This document shows, in pieces, positions 1 to 6,212 of a DNA stretch of 57,971 nucleotides. Both the position numbers and the translations under genes were made by a program. The stretch is from CAYUQT01 sp964596165 (GTDB taxonomy: Bacteria; Planctomycetota; Phycisphaerae; UBA1845; JAFGLZ01), in NCBI GenBank assembly GCA_964596165.1, contig CAZQTW010000041.1, forward strand, positions 1-57,971, given 5' to 3'. The notes beneath the pieces were generated by a model. The model saw only the letters and a program-made list of their open reading frames with translations, made no database searches and was not told the origin of the DNA. Position 1 is the first letter of the stretch. Each line of letters starts with the position of its first letter.

Positions 1-284
1 CCGACGCTGCCCAGGCCGGAGTACAATCCCACCCCAGAAGTGCCAAACTCCAGACTTGAGATGCCAAATTGGCATCTCAAGTTGTGGATTTCGTCCTTAG
101 TCAGTTGGAACATGAAGTCGGCCGGGAACCGGTCCACGTTGCGTTTAACCGCCCGAACCAATGCCCCCGTGTCCACGCCGTAGAGCGTCGCAAGGTCCGC
201 GTCCAGCAAGACCCGTTCGCCCCGGATCAACCGAATCGTCCGCTCAATCCGCGTTACGGGCACGATGTCACGTTTCCTAGTCAC
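1..284 (-). CDS. ORF6N-domain (KilA-N-like) DNA-binding protein, partial
   Basis: The reading frame is open to the window edge, so the C-terminus is missing. It starts at a GTG (284-282) whose bases overlap the stop of the upstream XRE gene (a GTGA-type overlap), which indicates translational coupling. The N-terminus reads like the ORF6N domain: an IRGERVLLDADLATLYGV-type block (about residues 15-32), then an AVKRN motif, RFPADFMFQL and a TKDEI segment. ORF6N proteins are found in phages and integrated elements and are thought to bind DNA, often as antirepressor-like regulators. The visible C-terminal part contains a DNA palindrome (55-81), so the peptide there (RCQFGIS) may come from an inserted repeat rather than from the domain. 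Confidence 0.8.
   Translation of the reverse strand, partial: MTRKRDIVPVTRIERTIRLIRGERVLLDADLATLYGVDTGALVRAVKRNVDRFPADFMFQLTKDEIHNLRCQFGISSLEFGTSGVGLYSGLGSV
55..81. repeat. Perfect palindrome with TTGGCATCT arms inside the ORF6N gene
   Basis: Arms of 13 bases (55-67 and 69-81) flank one central base and match perfectly. The core TTGGCATCT/AGATGCCAA recurs in the RepA-like gene at 754-787 and 861-878. It lies within coding sequence, downstream of the conserved ORF6N core. Confidence 0.85.
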
Positions 285-495
285 CCTTGACCCCTTTCCG
301 CCGGTTTTGCTTCGGTAATGTCACTTGGATGCCGAAGTATGTGGCCAATCGGTCGGCAAGGTCAAGCCGAAGGGCGTGTCTCCCGGCATAGAACCGCATC
401 AGAGACGCCCGCTGGAGCCCCGTGGCCTTTTCGAGCTGATACCATGTCAATCCGCTCTGTGATATCGCCTTCTTCAATGCTTCGGTCATCGTCAT
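277..495 (-). CDS. Small XRE/Cro-type helix-turn-helix regulator
   Basis: A 72-residue protein that is nearly all one HTH domain: ALKKAISQSGLTWYQLEKATG is the first half and the LQRASLMRFYAGRH segment is the recognition helix and what follows. The domain ends in a YFGIQVTL strand. The start chosen is the ATG at 495, which has GAGG eight bases upstream; an upstream in-frame ATG at 540 would add 15 residues with no domain. A 124-base gap separates it from the ATPase gene, and its stop overlaps the ORF6N gene's GTG start. Known for the family: repressor or antitoxin of mobile elements. Inferred: regulator of this element, possibly acting at the palindromes at 3803-3825 and 3905-3925. Confidence 0.75.
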   Translation of the reverse strand: MTMTEALKKAISQSGLTWYQLEKATGLQRASLMRFYAGRHALRLDLADRLATYFGIQVTLPKQNRRKGVKGD

Positions 496-619
496 CGACG
501 TACCCTCAAGTCCTATCGTGTAAGATATCCCGAAACCCACCCGCCGTCAAGTCGTTCTCCATATCAGGCGAACCCCCCCCTCATAAGTGGGCGCCCCTGA
601 TGCGTCACCTTCACTCTGT

Positions 620-2002
620 TTACCAAGGCGAGACCATTTCGGCGTCTTCAACCGGGATCTCCGAATCATCCCATGCCGGGGGGGCGTCGGGGTCTTCGCC
701 CGCCCGGTTCGTCGGGTTGTCGACTATCTCCCCATTCGCAGCGTAACGGCACTCGAAGATGCCAGATTGTCGAACTTGGCATCTTCGGGCGCCAGACCCC
801 TCATTACCCTCATTTTCAGCCGATTCTTGCGAAGGTGCCAACTTGCCAACTTGCCAAGTTGAACTTGGCATCTTCGGGTGGCCCCTTCCATTCGCAGCGT
901 CCGGGAGCTTCCACACCCACCCTTCGTCGAAGCCATTCTTGACGCGGGAAACCCCCAGGTCTTCGGCAGCCCGGTGGACCGTCCGCCAGGCATGCCCCGC
1001 CCTCCGGGCTTCATCCTTGACACGCTCGGCCGGCATGGGGCCGGCGGTCAACAGGTCCTTAAGCCAAGGAACGGCCGCTTCGCGCGCCTTCGATCTGGAC
1101 CCCAGTCGATGTGCCGCGTACTCTCTGGCCAAGCCGTCATCGGCGGTCATCTTCACGGGTTGCTGATCCCAGCAGATCCGGGGCGGGTCCCCCGAGATGA
1201 CGAAGGCCAAGCCCTCGTTTTCCGGTGCCAAGTTATTCTTGCCGGGCAACAACAGCCGACGGGCCCGGTTATCCGTGTCTCGGGTCAAATGCCAAACGAC
1301 CCGCGCAGTCGCCGTGAAGGCTCGCGAACCAATGGCCAGGTCATCGGCAAAGTCCACAACCCCTTTACGACGGTGGGCAACGACCAGCACCGCCGGTCCG
1401 TATTGTTGGGCCAGGGCGGCCACCGGGTCCAGGACGGAGCGTACTTCGTTATCCCGATGTGCGTCGACCCGGCCGCCAATGAAACTACCGATCGGGTCGA
1501 TGATGACCAACCGGCAATCCCGGTGGTCTCTCATCGCCAGTTCCAGCGCGCCAACGTCGCCCAGTGTGAAACCCCTGTCCTTCGAGTCGTCATCATCTTT
1601 AATTCGTCGGACGCCCGACAGCAGATATACCTTACTCGCGTCTGCATGGGCGGCGTCCAAGCGCGGACGGATCGTATCGGCCGGGTCATCTTCACCGGTA
1701 ATGAGGATGACCGATCCGATCGGGCAAACCGACCCATCGGGCCAGGGCGTTCCGTTCGTTACCCGAGCTGCCATGTCCAAGGTCAGGAGACTCTTGCCTT
1801 CGCCGGGGCGCCCGACCAAGAGCGTGAGCCGGCCTGCCGGCACACGGCCCGGCCATAACCACTCCACCGACTGGGGTTCGATGTCGGCTAGGCATGTCAG
1901 AACCGGACGAACGGTGTCGGCGGCACCTTGATGATCTGCCGTCATGTTGTACCCATTGCGCCGTTCGCCTTCCGGCAGTCCGACATTCGCTTTTGGAGTC
2001 AT
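620..2002 (-). CDS. RepA-like AAA family ATPase (AAA_25, hexameric helicase type)
   Basis: A 460-residue P-loop ATPase. Walker A is GRPGEGKS at about residues 64-71, a GED motif follows near residue 103, and Walker B is LVIIDP at about 165-170. Later comes VVAHRRKG, typical of the RecA-like fold of RSF1010 RepA-type helicases and primase-associated ATPases. The C-terminal 100 residues look like a low-complexity linker built partly from repeat DNA (KMPSSTWQVGKLA, RRCQVRQSGIF). The start is the ATG at 2002: it overlaps the stop of the excisionase-like gene as ATGA and has a G-rich Shine-Dalgarno sequence. Expected role: replication or maintenance ATPase of the element, or part of its primase/helicase module. 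The exact role is inferred. Confidence 0.85.
   Translation of the reverse strand: MTPKANVGLPEGERRNGYNMTADHQGAADTVRPVLTCLADIEPQSVEWLWPGRVPAGRLTLLVGRPGEGKSLLTLDMAARVTNGTPWPDGSVCPIGSVILITGEDDPADTIRPRLDAAHADASKVYLLSGVRRIKDDDDSKDRGFTLGDVGALELAMRDHRDCRLVIIDPIGSFIGGRVDAHRDNEVRSVLDPVAALAQQYGPAVLVVAHRRKGVVDFADDLAIGSRAFTATARVVWHLTRDTDNRARRLLLPGKNNLAPENEGLAFVISGDPPRICWDQQPVKMTADDGLAREYAAHRLGSRSKAREAAVPWLKDLLTAGPMPAERVKDEARRAGHAWRTVHRAAEDLGVSRVKNGFDEGWVWKLPDAANGRGHPKMPSSTWQVGKLAPSQESAENEGNEGSGARRCQVRQSGIFECRYAANGEIVDNPTNRAGEDPDAPPAWDDSEIPVEDAEMVSPW
754..787. repeat. Inverted repeat with TGGCATCTTCG arms
   Basis: Arms 754-764 and 777-787 match over 11 bases with a 12-base loop. The sequence around the right arm, GAACTTGGCATCTTCGGG (772-789), is repeated exactly at 861-878. 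Both copies lie in the C-terminal linker of the RepA-like ATPase gene. Confidence 0.85.
861..878. repeat. Second copy of GAACTTGGCATCTTCGGG
   Basis: This is an exact 18-base copy of 772-789. Just upstream (about 838-862) lie alternating ACTTGCCA/CCAAGTTG units. The region encodes the KMPSSTWQVGKLA linker of the ATPase. Confidence 0.8.
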
Positions 2003-2223
2003 CGTGCCACCCCCTGGCGACAAGACGGACATCCATCTGCTATCCATTCATCAATCGCCTTTCGGCTCCATCGAACAAGCGCGCCCAGCCTCACGGGTTG
2101 CGGAATCCGGCCCGCGTCCCAGAGTCGGTAAACGTGCCGCTTGCTGCAATTCAGCTTCATGGCCATCTGGCCCGCGTCGAGAAGATCGTTGACTACTTCC
2201 TGGACAGCTTGACCCATCGTCAC
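1999..2223 (-). CDS. Excisionase-family HTH DNA-binding protein
   Basis: A 74-residue protein with the winged-helix/HTH_17 (MerR-like excisionase) pattern: MKLNCSKRHVYRLWDAGRIP is the helix-turn-helix, followed by RWSRKAIDEWIADG, the wing and last helix. Its stop overlaps the ATPase start as ATGA, so the two are translated together. Upstream is a 188-base gap full of CGGACAG repeats. Known for the family: Xis-like directionality factors or small transcription factors of integrative elements. In elements that pair it with a RepA-like ATPase it may act in replication or copy control. That choice is inference. Confidence 0.8.
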   Translation of the reverse strand: MTMGQAVQEVVNDLLDAGQMAMKLNCSKRHVYRLWDAGRIPQPVRLGALVRWSRKAIDEWIADGCPSCRQGVAR

Positions 2224-2300
2224 TACTCCGGTTCAGTGGTTCAGTGACATGCCCACCGCGACTTGCGGCGGCCATCGCATGTCATCTACAAACCACAAAC

Positions 2301-2407
2301 CGGACAGGCGGACAGGCGCAAGCTGTCCGCGCTCGGTTGAGTAATGACAATGGTTTATGGCCGTATTTTTTTTTGGGCGTTGTCCGTTTCTGTCCGCGCC
2401 CTGTCCG
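2301..2407. repeat. Iteron-like cluster of CGGACAG repeats around an A/T run
   Basis: Six copies of the 7-mer CGGACAG (one with a changed end base) occur in about 107 bases. Two are on the plus strand (2301-2307, 2309-2315). Four are in the opposite orientation (2323-2329, 2380-2386 with TTGTCCG, 2390-2396, 2401-2407). The last three are spaced about one helical turn apart, and nine consecutive T lie between the groups (2366-2374). The cluster fills the gap upstream of the excisionase-RepA pair. It could be an origin or a regulatory site for that operon; no promoter can be fixed inside it. Confidence 0.65.
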
Positions 2408-2411
2408 GCGG

Positions 2412-3608
2412 TCAAACCTGGTCCTTGGGGACTACGCTTCGGGCATGGCGCCCTTTCCGAGGAGTGTTCTTCTGGCGATTGCAAACGGCCCTAGCTTCTC
2501 GAAGGTACCTTGACCAAGTTTCAAAGGACGGTAGGTTTTCTTCGTGCTCACACAGCCAATCATAGACGTCACGGTCCGTCTTCTCTGCAAGGTGGGGGTT
2601 CTGTTCAATTTCCCTATCGTATTGGTCCAACGCGATAAAACGAGACGGAGCAAGTGATCGGTCGTCCGTTTGGGTTGGTCCTTCGGCCGCCCCGTCTTGT
2701 TTCTCTGTTTCGGTAGGTCGAGCCTGAGCAGAAGCAAGCAGAAGGGCAATTGCGGCTCCCGGTTTGCTGTATAGGTCCGTGAGCACCGAGACGTTTGCCA
2801 ACTCAACGTCTTCGGACTTGCCTGGCGTCTCGCCCATCAACTTGGTCTTTAGCCGTTTTAGCACAGAAAGACCATCCGAGAATCTTTGACGCTCCGACGC
2901 GGTGAGTTTCTGGTAATCTGGTTGTTCAAGGAACTGATGGGCGAAAGCGAACCCGCTGCCCCCGCCGTTAGCCCTTATCGCAGCCTCGTTTGCTTTCACG
3001 GCTTCGCGGACATGAGTGATGTAAACCTGATGAGCAGCGCGTACCTTCTCGGAATCAAAACCACGCCCTTCAGATGCTATCGCTAGAAGGTCCACCACCC
3101 TTTCCGCGAAGACCTTCAAGTCACTCTGTACCATACGGCGGTTCGGATGCGACATAGTAGCTTGCATCAGGGCCGGAAGCCGCCACCAGTAGTCTAAAAC
3201 CTCTAGCAGGTCAGCAGCCGAAAGCTTCGCGCTTTCCAATGAGTCGATCCGACGCCACAAGTTCACCCACCACGGCGCACCAGTATCGACATACACATGC
3301 CTGGACAGTTCCGTGAACGCCCGCTTGAACGTCCTATCCCGTTCTAGCAGCTCCGAGGTTTGAGACTGGGGGATTTCATCATTGACCCGCCCGTCAATGA
3401 ATTCGAGCAGGCGTTGTAGCGCGTCAAACACAGCATCAATCTTCGGCCTCAGCAGATCGTGTTGCCCGCACTTCACGGCTGAAGCAATCGCGCCGTCCCT
3501 GGCATCTATGACAGCTCGCCAAGCATCGCCTTCGCCCGATTTCGTCCGTACCCTGACATCACGCTGGTAGGCATCATCGGCAACTTGGAGAAAACGCATA
3601 ATGGACAT
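2412..3608 (-). CDS. Hypothetical protein of the integrated element
   Basis: A 398-residue protein I do not recognise. The start chosen is the ATG at 3608, preceded by AAAGGTGAG at good spacing; an ATG 20 codons upstream has a proline-rich, non-conserved extension. The protein is soluble and mostly helical, with tryptophan-rich stretches (PWWVNLWRRID, LDYWWRLP) in the first half and a charged linker near residue 300. The last 80 residues contain DREIEQNPHLAEKTDRDVYDWL and a basic tail rich in R and K. The C-terminal segment, EHEENLPSFETWSRYLREAR, resembles a compact helical DNA-binding or adaptor domain, but this is only an impression. It is the first gene of the minus-strand module, 188 bases from the next. 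Confidence 0.65.
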   Translation of the reverse strand: MSIMRFLQVADDAYQRDVRVRTKSGEGDAWRAVIDARDGAIASAVKCGQHDLLRPKIDAVFDALQRLLEFIDGRVNDEIPQSQTSELLERDRTFKRAFTELSRHVYVDTGAPWWVNLWRRIDSLESAKLSAADLLEVLDYWWRLPALMQATMSHPNRRMVQSDLKVFAERVVDLLAIASEGRGFDSEKVRAAHQVYITHVREAVKANEAAIRANGGGSGFAFAHQFLEQPDYQKLTASERQRFSDGLSVLKRLKTKLMGETPGKSEDVELANVSVLTDLYSKPGAAIALLLASAQARPTETEKQDGAAEGPTQTDDRSLAPSRFIALDQYDREIEQNPHLAEKTDRDVYDWLCEHEENLPSFETWSRYLREARAVCNRQKNTPRKGRHARSVVPKDQV

Positions 3609-3802
3609 GTGCTCACCTTTGGTCGGGTTGCCGGGCGGTGGCAGATCCGGTGAGCTAGAGCTGCGCACCGCTCGGCACTTGGCGGTAGCTAGCCGCCTTC
3701 CCGATGATTATAAGACATCTTGCTGTGGTGGGAACACTTACATTTGTCTTTGCACCCATTCTTGGGAGAACAAACGATATCTCCGAGTAACAAGTCAGAT
3801 AA

Positions 3803-3825
3803 AAACTGGAAACAGTTTCCAGTTT
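3803..3825. promoter_or_regulatory. Palindrome copy 1, candidate operator
   Basis: Perfect 11-base arms (AAACTGGAAAC and its complement) flank a single central A. A copy sharing 23 identical bases (3801-3823) sits 102 bases away at 3903-3925. Near-perfect symmetry and the duplicated arrangement are typical of binding sites for a dimeric HTH protein. The XRE-type protein at 277-495 is the obvious but unproven candidate. Confidence 0.65.
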
Positions 3826-3904
3826 AAGATGGTAGTAAGTCTCGCAAATGTCCTGACTCGCCGGTGGATGGCGATGGGGAATCTTCGACATCTGCGACAG
3901 AAAA

Positions 3905-3925
3905 AAACTGGAAACAGTTTCCAGT
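3905..3925. promoter_or_regulatory. Palindrome copy 2, candidate operator
   Basis: ACTGGAAAC, a central A and GTTTCCAGT form perfect 9-base arms (3907-3925). The outer left flank continues the identity with copy 1, while the right flank diverges. The centre lies 102 bases from that of copy 1, close to ten helical turns. Confidence 0.65.
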
Positions 3926-4249
3926 CCGTGACTATCCTAAAGATCCGAAACCACAGGAACCGTTGCAAAATTCGCAACAAACGTAAGTTACAAGAGACAA
4001 CCATATTTACGATGCTTTGGGGAACAAAATAACAGATACCCTGACTAATTACTATTTGATTCGCCTTCACTCGGGCCACAGGTCCACAGACAAGCTAGTT
4101 TTAAGTCGTTAACTGACAAGGATATGGTGTCTGAACACTGAATAGTCTGGGCTAAAATCGTGCAAAAAATCGGAGCCCGTCGGGTCCGCGTAAGGCGGGG
4201 CCCCCGGAAGGACCCGCCCCTCATATGACACGTCAGGTAATTGACGACA

Positions 4250-4440
4250 TCATCTTTGCCTGTCTGTGAGCATCCCGGCCAGCCTGGCCCGGTCTTCGGG
4301 CGATAGCGCCTTGAGCATTGCCGCCAGCGCTTCGAGCTGCCCGCCGTGTTCGGTTTCCGTGTTCTTGGTGCAAACCGGGGTGCAAACCGGTATACTTACC
4401 GTCGGTGAGTGTTTGTCGGGCAACGTCTTGGAACCAGGTT
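4250..4440 (-). pseudogene. Tyrosine-integrase C-terminal tail, start-less fragment
   Basis: The minus-strand frame ending at the TGA 4252-4250 reads EPGSKTLPDKHSPTV, then VCTPVCTKNTE, then LEALAAMLKALSPEDRARL and ends TDRQR. From memory, VCTPVCT-type and LSPEDRARLAxML-type tails occur at the ends of planctomycete phage-type integrases. The frame has no start codon. It stays open through the antisense of the tRNA-Gly fragment and meets a stop near 4503. No catalytic domain is nearby, so this is a stub. If the attachment site lies inside the integrase gene, the catalytic part would sit at the other end of the element. The assignment rests on remembered sequence style, not a search. Confidence 0.4.
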
Positions 4441-4443
4441 CGT

Positions 4444-4489
4444 TCGGCCTTCCAAGCCGGTCATGTGGGTTCGATTCCCATCGCCCGCT
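4444..4489 (+). other. Attachment-site scar: 3' half of tRNA-Gly(TCC)
   Basis: The bases form the 3' half of a tRNA: anticodon arm 4444-4460 with loop CTTCCAA (anticodon TCC, 4451-4453), variable loop, T-arm 4465-4481 with TTCGATT, acceptor strand CGCCCGC (4482-4488) and discriminator T. Stem pairing holds, with one U.G at the outer anticodon pair and one in the T stem. No D-arm or 5' acceptor strand precedes it. It is therefore a displaced fragment marking the right attachment site, with the crossover within or near the anticodon stem. It should not be functional. Confidence 0.8.
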
Positions 4490-4651
4490 GTATTTGTTTC
4501 CTCATCGGGTGCCATTGGCACTTTGTCCATCGGCATTCGTGGTCTGTCGTTGTCTTGAAAACACACAGGTCCCGGACGATGTCAGGTTGACAGGGCCCGG
4601 CGACGGTGCGGTCGCCTCTCAACCATGGCGGGACGATCGGACGGACCCACC

Positions 4652-6184
4652 ATGTCAGTCACACAGAATCGTCGCTGTTTCTTGAAGAATTCCGCAATCA
4701 GCACGCTCTCGCTGAGCGCAATCGGCGTGGGGGCATGGTCGGCTCAGCACAAGGCGAAGAAGCCTAACCTGCTCTTTTTGTGGACCGATGAGCAACGGGC
4801 CGACACGATGGCGGCCTACGGCAACACGAAGATTCACGTGCCCAACCTGAACAAGCTTGCGGGGCAGAGTGTCGTTTTTGAACGGGCCTACGTGACTCAG
4901 CCCGTGTGCACGCCGTCGCGTTCGAGCGTCATGACCGGTCTGTGGCCACACATGAATGGCTGCACGGCCAACAACATTCCGCTGCGTCCTGAGACTCCGT
5001 GCCTGAATGAGTTGCTCGGCGACACGGAGTACCGCACGGCCTACATGGGCAAGTGGCACCTCGGCGACGAGGTTTTCGCCCAGCACGGGTTTGAGGAATG
5101 GGTCAGCATGGAGGACGGTTACACCCAGTATTACAGCGCGGGGCGCGATCGAGACGCCCGGAGCGACTATCACCATTTTCTCGTCAAGCACGGCTACACA
5201 CCCGAGGGGGGTAATCGATTCAGTCGCGATTTCAAGGCCAAGCTGCCCTTGGAGCTCTGCAAGCCGAAATTCCTGGAGGAGCGGGCGTGCGACTTCCTTC
5301 GCCGCCACCGGAACGAACCGTTCATGCTGTACGTCAACTTCCTTGAGCCGCATATGCCGTTCTTCGGTCCGTTGGACAAGGAGCACGATCCAACCGAGGT
5401 CCTGTTCCCCGCGACTTTCAATGGTCCCTTCGACGAGAACGAACCTCTACGATACCGCGTCAATCGAGAGTACTGTCGGATCAAGTACGGCGACGATGAA
5501 CGGAGCTTCCGACACCTGATAGCGCGGTACTACGGACTGGTCACGCAGGTCGACCTGAGCGTGGGGGCGATTCTCAAGACGCTGGACGATTTGGGATTGG
5601 CGGACAACACCATCGTGGTCTACACGAGCGACCACGGAGACATGATGGGCGCCCACCGGCTCGTCGAAAAGAGCGTGATGTACGAGGAGGCGGTCCGCGT
5701 GCCCTGGCTGATGCGCGTGCCGAAATGGGGGACGAGGGGACGCCTCATCTCGCATCCCGTCAGCCACATTGACCTGGTGCCCACTGTGTTGGAGTTGATG
5801 GGAAGGGGGGCGCGGAAGGATCTGCCGGGGCACAGCCTGGTCCCTCTGGTCGGCGGGGGCAAGCTCGGCGAGGATCACGTCTTCATCGAATGGCACCCCA
5901 CGCAGGAGGCTCTGCGGCGTGGGGCCCACGAGGGCAACATCGCCTCTCAAGAGCAACTGGATCGTGTGGCCAAGGTGCGGACTCGCACGGTGATCGCTCC
6001 GGATGGCTGGAAGCTCTGCCTGAGTGACGTAGACAAGTGCCAGCTCTTCAATCTGAAAGACGATCCCGGAGAAACGAAGAACCTTTTCTATGGGGGTGGA
6101 CACAAAGACGTCATCCGCCGTCTGACAAAGACGATCCAGGCGTGGCAGAAGCGAGTCCGCGATCCGATGCAGCTTCCCGTCTAA
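4652..6184 (+). CDS. Formylglycine-dependent sulfatase, Tat-exported
   Basis: A 510-residue type I sulfatase. A twin-arginine signal (NRRCFLK at about residues 5-12 and a hydrophobic stretch) directs folded export. The metal-binding N-terminus reads LLFLWTDEQRADTMAAYG. The modification motif is CTPSR at residues 86-90, where the cysteine becomes formylglycine; TGLWPH follows. Later blocks include YMGKWHLG and YTSDHGDMMGAH, both metal/substrate-site motifs of the family. The start at 4652 places the Tat motif at the usual distance; an ATG at 4625 would add nine residues without a ribosome binding site. It probably removes sulfate esters from an algal or mucin-type glycan. The substrate is unknown. 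The MFS gene follows after 28 bases. Confidence 0.92.
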   Translation: MSVTQNRRCFLKNSAISTLSLSAIGVGAWSAQHKAKKPNLLFLWTDEQRADTMAAYGNTKIHVPNLNKLAGQSVVFERAYVTQPVCTPSRSSVMTGLWPHMNGCTANNIPLRPETPCLNELLGDTEYRTAYMGKWHLGDEVFAQHGFEEWVSMEDGYTQYYSAGRDRDARSDYHHFLVKHGYTPEGGNRFSRDFKAKLPLELCKPKFLEERACDFLRRHRNEPFMLYVNFLEPHMPFFGPLDKEHDPTEVLFPATFNGPFDENEPLRYRVNREYCRIKYGDDERSFRHLIARYYGLVTQVDLSVGAILKTLDDLGLADNTIVVYTSDHGDMMGAHRLVEKSVMYEEAVRVPWLMRVPKWGTRGRLISHPVSHIDLVPTVLELMGRGARKDLPGHSLVPLVGGGKLGEDHVFIEWHPTQEALRRGAHEGNIASQEQLDRVAKVRTRTVIAPDGWKLCLSDVDKCQLFNLKDDPGETKNLFYGGGHKDVIRRLTKTIQAWQKRVRDPMQLPV

Positions 6185-6212
6185 CCGGACGCCCCGTACG
6201 GGAGACACCTTG

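Larger units (their letters stand above)
3609..4249. other. AT-richer non-coding region of the element
   Basis: No frame here looks like a real protein on either strand; the frames seen are low-complexity or run through the palindromes. The stretch holds two palindromes (3803-3825, 3905-3925), a small inverted repeat (GTTGC/GCAAC at 3962-3978) and a GGCGGG/CCCGCC stem near 4194-4220. Its position between the module's first gene and the attachment site fits a regulatory, replication or transfer-origin region. Confidence 0.55.
1..4489. mobile_element. Right end of an integrated genetic element in tRNA-Gly
   Basis: Five minus-strand genes of mobile-element type (ORF6N, XRE, RepA-like AAA ATPase, excisionase-like HTH, unknown) lie left of a displaced 3' half of a tRNA-Gly(TCC) gene at 4444-4489. 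To the right, ordinary chromosomal metabolic genes begin. A 3' tRNA fragment without its D-arm and 5' acceptor strand is the usual scar left at the distal end of an element that integrated into a tRNA gene. The left end, the restored complete tRNA and most of the integrase must lie outside the window. The 3609-4249 stretch is visibly more AT-rich than the rest. That this is an element is well supported; its type (prophage, ICE or satellite) cannot be told. Confidence 0.75.

Noticed and set aside
3795..4079. Minus-strand 94-codon frame in the element's non-coding region
   Set aside because: It runs through both palindromes, yielding the repeated peptide WKLFPVF, and has no ribosome binding site.
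4160..4240. Possible terminator near GGCGGG/CCCGCC
   Set aside because: The stem is interrupted by a long loop and no T-run follows on either strand.
4509..4521. GTGCCA-T-TGGCAC palindrome before the sulfatase gene as a terminator
   Set aside because: A one-base loop cannot form a normal hairpin; it may be a binding site or chance, and shares only a short core with the element repeats.
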